This document shows, in pieces, positions 6,942 through 14,267 of a stretch of DNA of 14,267 bases. The DNA comes from Pseudomonadota bacterium (lineage in GTDB: Bacteria; Pseudomonadota; Alphaproteobacteria; Rhizobiales; Tepidamorphaceae). The notes below the pieces were generated by a model. The model worked only from the letters and a program-made list of their open reading frames with translations, did not search any database and was not told the DNA's origin. The stretch spans positions 1 through 14,267 of the forward strand of contig JAEYRQ010000217.1 in the NCBI GenBank assembly GCA_023435545.1. Direction: 5' to 3'. Position numbers and translations under genes: made by a program. The stretch's first letter is position 1. Every line of letters starts with the position of its first letter.

Positions 6942-7673
6942 ATGTTCCGCCACATGGAAGGCCAACCGCACATTCTCGTCGTCGACGATCACCGCGACAT
7001 CCGCGAACTCGTCGGTCGCTATCTCGGCAAAAACGGCTTCCGGGTGACGACTGCCGACGGCGCGGCGTCAGCGCGCAAGGCCCTGAAGTCCTCGGCCATC
7101 GACCTTGTTGTCCTCGACATCATGATGCCGGGGGAAGACGGGCTGTCACTGTGCCGGCACCTGCGCGAGACGACCGAAATACCTGTCATCCTGCTCACGG
7201 CCATGGCGGAAGAGACCGACCGTATCGTCGGTCTCGAAATCGGCGCCGACGACTATCTGATCAAGCCGTTCAATCCGCGAGAACTGCTGGCCCGGATCCG
7301 GTCGGTACTGCGGCGTACCCAGGCTCTGCCACCCACGCGCGAGCCGAAGCCGGGTCCCGCCTACAGATTCGCAGGCTGGCTGCTCGATCCCGGCCGCCGC
7401 GAGCTGGTGCGCGAGGATGGCGTGGCGATACCTTTGTCGACGGGCGAGTTCAGGCTCCTCGTTGCGTTCCTGGACCGCCCCGGTCTCGTGCTCACCCGGG
7501 ACCAGCTGCTCGACATCACGCGCGGCCGGGAAGCCGTCCCCTTCGACCGGTCGGTTGACAATCAGGTCAGCCGCCTCCGCCGGAAGATCGAGCCCGACGT
7601 GCGCAACCCGACCCTGATCAAGACCGTCTGGGGCGGCGGCTACTGCTTCAGCGCCGACGTGGAGCGGACATGA
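6942..7673 (+). CDS. OmpR-family DNA-binding response regulator
   Basis: This is the output half of a two-component system, a cytoplasmic transcription factor. The receiver domain (about 10-125) has the acidic pair D15-D16, phospho-acceptor Asp59 in 'LVVLDIMMPG', switch Thr86 in 'VILLTAM' and Lys108 in 'YLIKPF'. The C-terminal winged helix (about 137-240) ends with the typical 'DNQVSRLRRKIE' recognition helix and 'LIKTVWGGGYCF' wing. The ATG at 6942 gives 243 residues; an ATG at 6954 ('MEGQPHILVVDD') would match usual family N-termini equally well, and neither has a strong Shine-Dalgarno site. Its stop overlaps the kinase start as ATGA (7670-7673). It is divergent from the peptide/sulfotransferase/EF-hand chain, which is therefore a candidate target. 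Confidence 0.94.
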   Translation: MFRHMEGQPHILVVDDHRDIRELVGRYLGKNGFRVTTADGAASARKALKSSAIDLVVLDIMMPGEDGLSLCRHLRETTEIPVILLTAMAEETDRIVGLEIGADDYLIKPFNPRELLARIRSVLRRTQALPPTREPKPGPAYRFAGWLLDPGRRELVREDGVAIPLSTGEFRLLVAFLDRPGLVLTRDQLLDITRGREAVPFDRSVDNQVSRLRRKIEPDVRNPTLIKTVWGGGYCFSADVERT

Positions 7674-9058
7674 GGCTCCTGCCGCGCAGCTTCACCGGCC
7701 AGCTGGCGCTACTCCTGGTACTGGCCCTGCTGATCGCCCAGGCGGCGGCGATCCTGATCTACAGCCACGAGCGGATCAAAGTGGCACGCGATCTGTTCCA
7801 GGAGGCGATCCTCGATCGCACGGCCGCCATTCTGCTGCTGCTGGAAGACGCGCCCGAGGAGCTGCATTTCCGGATGCTCGACACCGCGAGTTCGCCGTTC
7901 TTCCGGTTCTCGACCTCGGAGGCGGCTCGCACGCCGCGGCAGAGCTCGCCTGAATCGGAAATTGCCTCCCGCAGTTTGGCGCGGCAGCTCGGCATACCGC
8001 CGCGCAGGGTGATCGTGGCGGTCGGCCCGGAAATCGGCGAAGCGCAATGGTCACCGCTTCGGCTTGTCCGGCTGCTCATGCCGGTGGCGGACGATTCCGA
8101 CAAGGGTCCACGGTCCCGCCCCAATTGGCTACTGGTTTCGGTCGCCATGAAGAACGGGTCCTGGCTCAATCTGTCGGTCGGACCCCCACCGGGGCCGCCG
8201 CCGTTCGGCCGCCCGTTCCTGATCAGCCTGGTGCTGTCCTCGCTGGCGACGCTGGCGGTTGCGGTGTTCGTGGCCGGCCGGATGGCGCGGCCGATGCGGC
8301 GGCTCGCGGATGCCGCGGACCGATTCGGCCGCGGCGAGCAGATCGAGCCGCTGCCCGAGACCGGACCGGACGAGGCGCGTCGCTCGGTACGCGCGTTCAA
8401 CACGATGCGCGAGCGTCTCGGACGGTTCGTCAAGGACCGCACCACCATGCTCGCGGCAATTTCGCACGACCTTCGCACGCCGCTGACCAGCCTGCGGCTG
8501 CGCGCCGAAATGGTGGAAGACGAGGAGACCCGCGACAGACTGGTCGAGACGATCGAGGAGATGCGCAGCATGAGCGATGCGACGCTCGCCTTCGTGCGCG
8601 CCGACCAGGCGGAGGAAGAAACGCGCGCAGTCGATCTGTCGGCCCTTGTGGAAAGCGTGGTCGAGGATCTAGTCGAGCTGGGACAGGAGGTCTCCCTGGA
8701 GGAGGACGACCATCCCGTCGTGCGGTGCCGCCCGGTGGCGCTGAAACGCGCGCTCCGCAACCTGACCGAAAACGCCGTTCGCTACGGAGGCGGTGCGCGG
8801 GTTGCCGTGAGCGAGCGACGCGGCGAGGCGCTCATCCGGGTATGGGACAGTGGTCCGGGATTGCCGGGAGATGACCTCGAGCGCGTTTTCGAGCCATTCG
8901 TCCGGGGAGAGGCCTCGCGTAACCGCGAGACGGGCGGTATCGGCCTCGGTCTGGCGATCGCCAGGACGATCGCCCGCAGCCACGGCGGCGACATACAGCT
9001 TCGCAACCGGCCGGAGGGAGGGCTGGAGGCGATCCTGTCAATTCCGATGTCGACCTGA
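7670..9058 (+). CDS. EnvZ-type sensor histidine kinase
   Basis: This membrane sensor is the likely partner of the upstream response regulator. The 462-residue protein has TM1 at about 11-31, a periplasmic sensor region at about 32-181 with a proline-rich stretch ('GPPPGPPPFG') just before TM2 at about 183-203, then HAMP at about 204-256. The DHp H box is 'ISHDLRTPLTSLRLR' with phospho-acceptor His266. The ATP-binding domain is complete: N box 'NLTENAVRYGG' (N364, N368), G1 'DSGPGLP' from D393, F box 'FEPFVRG', and G2 'GGIGLGLAIA' at about 422-430. Start and preceding stop share ATGA, implying coupled translation. The architecture matches EnvZ-like kinases; the stimulus is unknown. The stop is 29 bases from the convergent GNAT gene. 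Confidence 0.94.
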   Translation: MRLLPRSFTGQLALLLVLALLIAQAAAILIYSHERIKVARDLFQEAILDRTAAILLLLEDAPEELHFRMLDTASSPFFRFSTSEAARTPRQSSPESEIASRSLARQLGIPPRRVIVAVGPEIGEAQWSPLRLVRLLMPVADDSDKGPRSRPNWLLVSVAMKNGSWLNLSVGPPPGPPPFGRPFLISLVLSSLATLAVAVFVAGRMARPMRRLADAADRFGRGEQIEPLPETGPDEARRSVRAFNTMRERLGRFVKDRTTMLAAISHDLRTPLTSLRLRAEMVEDEETRDRLVETIEEMRSMSDATLAFVRADQAEEETRAVDLSALVESVVEDLVELGQEVSLEEDDHPVVRCRPVALKRALRNLTENAVRYGGGARVAVSERRGEALIRVWDSGPGLPGDDLERVFEPFVRGEASRNRETGGIGLGLAIARTIARSHGGDIQLRNRPEGGLEAILSIPMST

Positions 9059-9087
9059 CCTGTCCAGTCCGGCGCATCGGGTTGGGG

Positions 9088-9579
9088 TTACACACTGGCG
9101 GTATCCCCATCGAGCCGCTTGACGAAACGATGGCTCGGCAGCCTTGCCGGACCCTCGGGAGTGGTGACATCGCACTGGACGACACCCACGTCGGTCCAGC
9201 CCTCGCGGAGATAGAAGCGATAGGCGCGCTCGTTGCCGACGGCGCACCAAAGGAAGGCCTCGGCGACGCCGCCGTGCGCGAGCATGGCCTCGCCGCATGC
9301 CAGCAGCGCGGCAGCAAGGCCGGTGCCGCGCAGGTCGCGCCGCACGTAGAGGTTCGACAACTCCGTACCCTTGATGCTGACGAAGCCGGCCACAGCCCCG
9401 TTCCGTTCGGCGACACTCATGGCTGCCATGGCTTCCGGCAGGCGTGCGCGCAGTCCGTCCCGGCCACGGCATCGCCGCAGAGCCTCGGGCGCGACATCGC
9501 CGTGCCCGTCCCACCAGCCTTCGAACCAGATGTCGAGGAGCGGGTCGGCGTCGCCTGCCTCGGCCGGGCGCAGCCGCAT
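9088..9579 (-). CDS. GNAT-family N-acetyltransferase
   Basis: This is a predicted acetyl-CoA-dependent acyltransferase. The 163-residue protein begins at strand beta1 ('MRLRPAEAGDADPLLDIW'). The acetyl-CoA-binding motif A is 'LYVRRDLRGTGLAAALL' at about 77-93, containing the R/QxxGxG/A signature, and 'VGNERAYRFYLREGW' at about 114-128 is the conserved region that follows. I chose the ATG at 9579 because the GNAT fold normally starts there. A GTG at 9621 in the same frame has a better ribosome-binding site (GAGG, 7 bases upstream) and would add 14 residues of unconvincing sequence; it cannot be excluded. The gene stands alone, convergent with the sensor kinase and divergent from the gene at 9731. 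The substrate is unknown. Confidence 0.87.
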   Translation of the reverse strand: MRLRPAEAGDADPLLDIWFEGWWDGHGDVAPEALRRCRGRDGLRARLPEAMAAMSVAERNGAVAGFVSIKGTELSNLYVRRDLRGTGLAAALLACGEAMLAHGGVAEAFLWCAVGNERAYRFYLREGWTDVGVVQCDVTTPEGPARLPSHRFVKRLDGDTASV

Positions 9580-9730
9580 GGTGGCGTCGCTGCCGCAGGC
9601 CGCAGGCCCGGTTCTCCGCACGGCGTGTCCTCGCTCCCAGGCCGCCAGGTCGGCCCGAATGCGTCCTTTACCATATGTTCAAACGGGTCGGGAGATAGTC
9701 CCGGATGGATAGGAGCCATCGACCGACCGC

Positions 9731-11422
9731 ATGCGCCTGCCGGCCTTCCCCCGTTCGCGCACCTCACTAGCCGCGCTGATATCCGGCGGTGTCGCTCGGC
9801 ACGTCGCGCTGACCGTATTCGTGTGTGGGCTCATTGCCAACGCCGTGGCCGCCGTACCTTCCTACATGAGTGCAAAGGAGCGGTTTGCCGAGGGCGTGCG
9901 GGAGCAGTCGATCGCACTGTTTGTCACCGCGGTCGATCCGACCCGCTATCCCAGAGTCGAGAGCCTTCGGGACCTGGGTGAGACGCTCACGGCGCAGTCG
10001 AATATCGCCGGAGGGACTATCTACAGCGGCGCGGGAGAGGAGAGGGGACAGTTCGGGACCCCTCCAAGCCTTGACTGGACGAGTGCCAGGCTGGGGCGGG
10101 TGGTCACGCGGTTCACGCCGCTCAACGGATCGTTGGAGACGTTTCTCGCGCCCGAGGTCACGGGAATTCCCTATGGGATCATGATCCGGCTCGACGCCGG
10201 AGATGACTGGGCGCGTGTCGTGGCGGAAATCCAGGAGCGCTTCGTGCTTTCCGCCCTCGCGGCGCTGATCGTGGCGATCGCCAGCGGCATCGCCGTGTCG
10301 ATCTGGGTTACGCAGCCTGTTCGCTCGATCGGGGCGGCGGTCGACAACGCGCTCAACGATCCGGCGGAAGCGACCAAACTGCTCGCCCGCGTGCCGCGGC
10401 GCGACGAACTCGGACGCCTGGCGCAGGCGATCGACCAGCTACTGTTCTTCACCGCCGCCTCGCACGACGAGGAGTTGATGCCCGCCCTGATGCTGCTCGA
10501 TCAATGCGCGCACGGTATCCTCGTGCTGTCCGCGGACGGTCATCTGATCTCGGCGAACATGGCGGCGCTGCGGCTGTTCGGCGTGCGCAGCCTGGAGGCC
10601 TTGCGGGCGAGGCCGCCGGACCGGCTGCTTCGCTTCGACAACCGGCCGGCGGACCCGTTGGTCCTTCTCGGCAAGGGGCCAGTGATCGGCCATGGCGAGG
10701 TCATGCGCAACGATGGCGAGATCCCGTGCTTGGTGTCCGGCGACACGATCCGCGCGCGCAGCGGCGAGGTCTCCCGCCGATTCATCATGCTGGTGGACAT
10801 GCGTGGCCTGCTCGACGAGGTTCGCAACGAGGTCCTCAACAGGCAGCGCGCGGAACAGGAGGTGGCGAGGCTGGCGCTGGATCTGCGCCGCGTGCGACGG
10901 GCGTTCGCTGCCTGCCTGGTGATGCTGGAACTGGACGGCGCCGAAGCCCCGAAGGCCAACGCGGTGACGGTGCTGCCGGACGAACTGGTCGACGGCTGGG
11001 TGGAACGACTCGCCTCCGAATCGACCGCCACGCCCCCGAACCTTTTTCGTGCCGTTCTGCCCCCCCTGCTCGGGGATCCGGGAGAACTGCGTCGCCTGGT
11101 CGACACCGCGCTCGAGATCGTCAGGATGAGAAGCGCCGCGCAGGTTCCGCAGATGAAGATCGCCGCGATGGTGGACGACGCCGACACCGCCATGTTCCTC
11201 ATCAGCGAAGTTCTGCAGGAACGCGGTGGTGAGGCGGTGGCACCCATTACCGGATCGGAGGACGTTGCCATCTATATCGCCTCGCTGTCCGTTCTGTGCC
11301 GCCGTCAGCAGGGGTCGTTGCAGAGTGCGACTGGAACCGACAACGGCAACGTGGTCGCCGTGCGGCTGCGGATCGACCGGACGACGATGGACTTGACCAG
11401 CCAGGGCAGGTCCGCAGCCTGA
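9731..11422 (+). CDS. Membrane HAMP-PAS sensor protein with degenerate histidine-kinase C-terminus
   Basis: This 563-residue protein is built like a sensor kinase: TM1 at about 24-45, a periplasmic region to about 170, TM2 at about 172-194, HAMP at about 195-245, a PAS-like domain at about 252-358 ('DQCAHGILVLSADGHLISAN'), and a probable coiled coil at about 360-392. The rest aligns by eye with a kinase catalytic domain but lacks key residues. No H box is seen. 'LLGDPGELRRLVDTALEIVR' (446-465) matches the pre-N-box and N-box region without the asparagines. No DxGxG G1 motif appears, and 'CRRQQGSLQSATGTDNGN' (523-540) resembles the closing HATPase strand region. It is therefore probably a non-catalytic receptor or regulator. 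The only nearby AGGAG (9711-9715) is 15 bases from the ATG, unusually far, but an in-frame stop at 9710-9712 blocks any longer start. Confidence 0.8.
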   Translation: MRLPAFPRSRTSLAALISGGVARHVALTVFVCGLIANAVAAVPSYMSAKERFAEGVREQSIALFVTAVDPTRYPRVESLRDLGETLTAQSNIAGGTIYSGAGEERGQFGTPPSLDWTSARLGRVVTRFTPLNGSLETFLAPEVTGIPYGIMIRLDAGDDWARVVAEIQERFVLSALAALIVAIASGIAVSIWVTQPVRSIGAAVDNALNDPAEATKLLARVPRRDELGRLAQAIDQLLFFTAASHDEELMPALMLLDQCAHGILVLSADGHLISANMAALRLFGVRSLEALRARPPDRLLRFDNRPADPLVLLGKGPVIGHGEVMRNDGEIPCLVSGDTIRARSGEVSRRFIMLVDMRGLLDEVRNEVLNRQRAEQEVARLALDLRRVRRAFAACLVMLELDGAEAPKANAVTVLPDELVDGWVERLASESTATPPNLFRAVLPPLLGDPGELRRLVDTALEIVRMRSAAQVPQMKIAAMVDDADTAMFLISEVLQERGGEAVAPITGSEDVAIYIASLSVLCRRQQGSLQSATGTDNGNVVAVRLRIDRTTMDLTSQGRSAA

Positions 11423-11493
11423 GTCGACTGATTGCCCAGCAGGCGGACGTCCCGGTCGCGCGAATTCGGAGAGGCGCCGGATCCCCGCCGACT

Positions 11494-11521
11494 TTGCGTC
11501 GGGCCGGGAATCCGGTAGTTA
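11494..11521 (+). promoter_or_regulatory. Weak candidate promoter for the carboxypeptidase gene
   Basis: TTGCGT at 11494-11499 and TAGTTA at 11516-11521 are separated by 16 bases. The -10 ends 7 bases before the ATG at 11529, which would give a leaderless or nearly leaderless transcript; this would fit the absence of a Shine-Dalgarno site there. The match is weak. Readthrough from the upstream sensor gene across the 106-base gap is the alternative. Confidence 0.25.
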
Positions 11522-11528
11522 GTAGCGC

Positions 11529-12800
11529 ATGAACACCTGCCGGCGATCCCTTCGGCCGGGGCGTCGCAGCCGCTGGGCGGCGCTGCTCTTGGCAATCGCA
11601 GTCGGCTGGTCCGCGCTGTTGGCCCCGGACGAGGGCGAAGCCGGACCGGCCCTGGTCTTCGACGCGCGCAGCGGCGAGGTGCTGCACGCCTACGGCGCCT
11701 ACACGCCCTGGCATCCGGCTTCGCTGACCAAGCTGATGACGGCCTATGTCGCCTTCGAGGCGGTACGCAGCGGGCGGGTGACGCTGGAGAGCCCCGTCAG
11801 GATCTCCGAATACGCCCTGTCGCAGCCGCCCAGCAAGATGGGCTTTGCGGTCGGAACCGAGATCAGCCTCGAATATGCGATCCGGATCCTGATGGTGAAG
11901 TCGGCCAATGACATCGCCGTGGCGGTGGGAGAGGCGATTTCCGGCAGCGAGCAGGCCTTCGCGGCGCAGATGAACGCGACTGCGCGGCGCCTCGGCATGA
12001 TCGACACCTATTTCGTCAATCCGCACGGCCTGCACGACCCGGCGCAGCGCACGACCGCCCGGGACATGGGTGTCTTGGCCCGCGCCCTCATCCGCGATTA
12101 TCCGCAGTACCAGCGTTTCTTCGAGATCCAGTCGATCCGCGTCGGCCAGGCGGTGATGAACAATCACAACAAGCTGATCGGCCGGTTCCAGGGCGCCGAC
12201 GGGATGAAGACCGGCTATGTCTGCGCCTCCGGGTTCAACATCGTCGCGACCGCCACGCGCGGCGGGCGGCGGCTGGTCGCGGTCGTGCTCGGGGGCATGA
12301 CCTCAGGCCAGCGCAACGAAGTCACGGCCGGGCTGCTCGAAGCCGGATTCGCGGCCGGGACCGGTAGCTTCGGTCTATTCTCTGGCAACCGCACGACGCT
12401 CGACAGCCTGCATCGTCCGGTCAATGTCGGCGCACCGGTCGATGTCAGGCCCTATGTCTGCGAGAAGAAGAAGGCGCCCCCTGAAATTCTGTCCTTCGGC
12501 ACGGAGGCAACGACGGTGGCGGCGAAGCCGGCGGATGGAGACGCCTCGCGCATCGTCGGGAACGCCGGCGGGGGCGTGCTGGCGCTCGCGTCCGCTCCGG
12601 TCGTAGGCCTGCCCGCGTCGCAGACGGCGGCCGATCCGCTGGTGGCATTCGACGTGCCGTTGCCGCGTCCTCGGCCATCGCGGGACGGCACGGTACCGGC
12701 GGTGGCGCCGGCCGCTGCAGCGGTAGTGCCTGTGACGACGACGGCGAAGCCACGTCCAATGATCGATCCACTGGAGCCTCGGCCCAATCCCCTGCGCTGA
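11529..12800 (+). CDS. D-alanyl-D-alanine carboxypeptidase (peptidase S11, PBP5/6-like)
   Basis: This penicillin-binding protein trims the terminal D-Ala from peptidoglycan stem peptides in the periplasm. The 423-residue protein has a twin-arginine-free, Arg-rich N-terminus and a signal peptide core at about 16-32, with likely cleavage near residues 37-39. All three active-site motifs are present: S65-L-T-K68 with the nucleophile serine, S125-A-N127, and K227-T-G229. Residues 'YFVNPHGLHDPAQRTTARDM' are typical of the family. It lacks an obvious C-terminal amphipathic membrane anchor of the PBP5 kind; instead the last 90 or so residues are Ala/Pro/Val-rich with 'PLPRPRPS' and 'EPRPNPLR', perhaps a wall-spanning or disordered tail. 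The ATG has no clear ribosome-binding site. The stop is 7 bases from the convergent tusA stop. Confidence 0.94.
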   Translation: MNTCRRSLRPGRRSRWAALLLAIAVGWSALLAPDEGEAGPALVFDARSGEVLHAYGAYTPWHPASLTKLMTAYVAFEAVRSGRVTLESPVRISEYALSQPPSKMGFAVGTEISLEYAIRILMVKSANDIAVAVGEAISGSEQAFAAQMNATARRLGMIDTYFVNPHGLHDPAQRTTARDMGVLARALIRDYPQYQRFFEIQSIRVGQAVMNNHNKLIGRFQGADGMKTGYVCASGFNIVATATRGGRRLVAVVLGGMTSGQRNEVTAGLLEAGFAAGTGSFGLFSGNRTTLDSLHRPVNVGAPVDVRPYVCEKKKAPPEILSFGTEATTVAAKPADGDASRIVGNAGGGVLALASAPVVGLPASQTAADPLVAFDVPLPRPRPSRDGTVPAVAPAAAAVVPVTTTAKPRPMIDPLEPRPNPLR

Positions 12801-12807
12801 TCCGGCG

Positions 12808-13035
12808 TCAGCCGTCCCGGCGGCGGATCAGGAAGCGGTAGACTTCGCCCGCCTGGCTCTGCTCGACGAGGACGTGGCCCGTTTCCGTACAGAAGTGTGG
12901 AATGTCGATGACGGAGGCCGGATCCGTCGCCTCGACCGCAAGCAGGCTGCCGGGGGTGAGCCCCTGCAGGATCTTACGCGCCTTCAGGACAGGCAGCGGG
13001 CACAACAGGCCCTTCACGTCGAGCTCCGCCACCAT
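12808..13035 (-). CDS. tusA: Sulfurtransferase TusA family protein
   Basis: This small cytoplasmic sulfur carrier of 75 residues belongs to the TusA/SirA/YedF family, which relays persulfide sulfur for tRNA thiolation and other sulfur-transfer reactions. The signature 'GLLCPLPVLKARK' at 9-21 contains the persulfide-carrying Cys12 in a CPxP motif. The rest ('VEATDPASVIDIPHFCTETGH') is typical, and the length is close to the usual 80 or so residues. The ATG at 13035 is chosen because GGAGG lies 4 bases upstream and the family begins here; the frame extends to 13107 but reaches into the tandem repeat. No tusBCD/E or mnmA is nearby, so the pathway it serves cannot be told. Other TusA-family members act in sulfur oxidation or molybdoenzyme maturation. 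Confidence 0.92.
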   Translation of the reverse strand: MVAELDVKGLLCPLPVLKARKILQGLTPGSLLAVEATDPASVIDIPHFCTETGHVLVEQSQAGEVYRFLIRRRDG

Positions 13036-13088
13036 GTCGCCTCCTGCGCCGCTGACGGCGGATGGAAACCATCCTGGCCGGACACTGT

Positions 13089-13181
13089 CAAATCGCGTGC
13101 CGGGCAAATCGCGTGCCGGGCAAATCGCGGACGGGGCAAATCGCGATCGGGCGAATCGCGATCGGGCGAATCGCGGCTGGT
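13089..13181. repeat. Tandem repeat, about six units of 15-16 bases
   Basis: Units run end to end: 13089-13104 and 13105-13120 are identical (CAAATCGCGTGCCGGG). 13121-13136 is CAAATCGCGGACGGGG. 13137-13151 is CAAATCGCGATCGGG. 13152-13166 is CGAATCGCGATCGGG. 13167-13181 starts CGAATCGCGG and then diverges. Every unit keeps AATCGCG, and units 4 and 5 contain the palindrome ATCGCGAT. There are no unique spacers, so it is not a CRISPR array. It lies between tusA and the divergent acyl-CoA synthetase gene. Confidence 0.9.
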
Positions 13182-13209
13182 TCCAATCGCCTCGTCAGGG
13201 TGGTACTGA

Positions 13210-13218
13210 ATTATACCA
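13210..13218 (-). promoter_or_regulatory. Candidate extended -10 promoter for tusA
   Basis: On the minus strand the sequence reads TGGTATAAT, a perfect TATAAT (13215-13210) preceded by TGn, in an AT-rich island within GC-rich DNA. The -35 is poor (CGTTGG or GCGTTG at 16-17 bases), as often accepted for extended -10 promoters. Transcription would start near 13203, leaving a tusA 5' leader of roughly 165 bases that contains the whole tandem repeat. The same island on the plus strand (GGTACTGAATTATACC) is an imperfect dyad. Confidence 0.4.
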
Positions 13219-13296
13219 ACGGGACGAACGCCCAACGCTGCGGACCGCCTCGAGAATCCCGGTGAATGGAGCGCCGCCCACTGACCGGGGGAGGAT

Positions 13297-14267
13297 ATGG
13301 GGCTGATCGAACGGCTGCGTAGCGAATACCTGTATGCCACGGGCGCCCTGCGAATCCTGGGCCGCGTTACCCCGATCACGAAGAATCGAACGCGCACGTT
13401 CCCCGACGTCCTCGACGATCTCGCCGTGCGATACGCCGACAATGTCGCGATCCTCGACGAGCATCGGCACCTGACCTACCGGGATCTGCTCGCCCGGTCG
13501 AACCAGTATGCCCAATGGGCCCGGGCGGCGGGCATCGGCAAGGGCGACACGGTCGCTCTCATGATGCACAACCAGCCGGAATACCTGGCGGTGTGGATGG
13601 GCATCGCCAGGGTTGGCGGCGTCTGCGCGCTGATCAACACCAACTTGACCGGGGCGGCGCTGGCGCACTGCCTCAACATCGTCCGCGCCCGCCACGTCAT
13701 TGTCGGCGCGGAGCTGATCGGTGCCTACGAGACGGCGGAGCCGCTGCTGACCGAAGGCCCACAGGCCTGGGTGTCGGGCCGGACCAGCTCCGGACGGGAG
13801 CGGATCGAATACGCCCTGGAGCAGTTCACGGGAGACGCGCTGCCGAAGTCGGAGCTGCCGGCGCTGACCATCGACGACCCGGCGCTCTACATCTACACAT
13901 CCGGAACGACAGGCCTGCCGAAGGCCGCGGTGATCAATCACTACCGCGTCCAGGCGATCATGTCGGGCTTCGCCGCACTCTGCAATTCGAAGCCCGGTGA
14001 CCGTATCTACGTCGCCCAGCCGATGTACCACACCGCCGGCGGCGTGCTGGCGCCCGGTATCGCGCTGATGAACGGTGGCTCCTGCTTCGTGCGCGAGAAG
14101 TTCTCGGCCCGGCAGTTCTGGGACGACATCGTCGCCCATGACTGCACCATGTTCCAATACATCGGCGAACTGTGTCGCTACCTGCTCAACGCTCCGACCA
14201 ACCCCAACGAGTCGCGCCACAAGATCCGGCTGTGCAACGGCAACGGGCTCAGGCCGGACATCTGGAT
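13297..14267 (+). CDS. Acyl-CoA synthetase / AMP-dependent ligase, FATP-like (partial, cut by window end)
   Basis: This reading frame runs off the window after 323 codons. It encodes the N-terminal half of an AMP-forming acyl-CoA ligase, which activates fatty or other carboxylic acids through an acyl-adenylate. The protein starts [10 protein letters not shown]. It shows '[16 protein letters not shown]' at about 59-74, '[20 protein letters not shown]' at about 86-105, the P-loop-like A3 motif '[14 protein letters not shown]' at 198-211, 'QPMYHTAGG' at 241-249, and '[15 protein letters not shown]' at 286-300, which is characteristic of the FATP/very-long-chain subgroup. The start has a strong ribosome-binding site (GGGGGAGG ending at 13294). 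The adenine-binding and C-terminal lysine regions lie beyond the window. It is divergent from tusA across the tandem repeat. Substrate chain length cannot be judged. Confidence 0.92.
   Translation, partial: MGLIERLRSEYLYATGALRILGRVTPITKNRTRTFPDVLDDLAVRYADNVAILDEHRHLTYRDLLARSNQYAQWARAAGIGKGDTVALMMHNQPEYLAVWMGIARVGGVCALINTNLTGAALAHCLNIVRARHVIVGAELIGAYETAEPLLTEGPQAWVSGRTSSGRERIEYALEQFTGDALPKSELPALTIDDPALYIYTSGTTGLPKAAVINHYRVQAIMSGFAALCNSKPGDRIYVAQPMYHTAGGVLAPGIALMNGGSCFVREKFSARQFWDDIVAHDCTMFQYIGELCRYLLNAPTNPNESRHKIRLCNGNGLRPDIW

Noticed and set aside
7759..8760. 333-codon open frame on the minus strand
   Set aside because: It is antisense to the complete sensor kinase; the translation is Ser/Arg-rich and low in complexity, as expected for an opposite-strand shadow.
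13089..13181. Tandem units considered as a CRISPR array
   Set aside because: Units are contiguous with no unique spacers, are only 15-16 bases long, and no cas gene is present.
13195..14220. 341-codon open frame on the minus strand
   Set aside because: It is antisense to the acyl-CoA synthetase, which carries the A3 motif, a strong ribosome-binding site and an uninterrupted frame to the window edge.

Overview
The window is GC-rich chromosomal DNA with densely packed genes, short intergenic gaps, strong third-position G/C bias and several 4-base ATGA overlaps. The mix of genes points to an alphaproteobacterium, most likely of the Hyphomicrobiales/Rhizobiales type: a short AlkA-like glycosylase, a TTG-started HNH protein, a YqaA-type DedA protein beside DsbB, an OmpR/EnvZ-type two-component pair, a D,D-carboxypeptidase with a proline-rich tail, TusA and a FATP-like acyl-CoA ligase. 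That assignment is an inference from protein style and gene order. I see no transposase, integrase, phage gene or CRISPR array.

Layout. 61-1393 (+): a DNA-3-methyladenine glycosylase and an HNH endonuclease. 1400-2519 (-): a DedA/VTT membrane protein followed by DsbB. 2672-2758 (+): a complete tRNA-Leu(CAA) with encoded CCA. 2876-4832 (-): a DUF72 protein followed 25 bases later by a choloylglycine hydrolase-like N-terminal-nucleophile amidase. 5057-6770 (-): a chain of a 46-residue membrane peptide, a sulfotransferase and a secreted three-EF-hand protein, joined by two ATGA stop/start overlaps. 6942-9058 (+): a response regulator and sensor kinase, divergent from that chain and also ATGA-coupled. 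9088-9579 (-): a GNAT acetyltransferase. 9731-11422 (+): a two-TM, HAMP and PAS sensor whose kinase region looks eroded. 11529-12800 (+): a D-Ala-D-Ala carboxypeptidase. 12808-13035 (-): TusA. 13297 to the window edge (+): the N-terminal part of an acyl-CoA synthetase.

Themes. Several products act in the envelope or periplasm (DsbB, DedA, EF-hand protein, two sensors, carboxypeptidase). The most suggestive arrangement is the divergent pair formed by the two-component system and the peptide/sulfotransferase/EF-hand chain, whose shared 171-base spacer holds short TCAC/GTGA inverted repeats. The other points worth attention are the apparent pseudo-kinase at 9731-11422 and a 15-16-base tandem repeat between tusA and the acyl-CoA synthetase. 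That repeat would lie in the tusA 5' leader if the extended -10 on the minus strand is used. No gene-free stretch exceeds 300 bases; the longest is 13036-13296, which holds the repeat.
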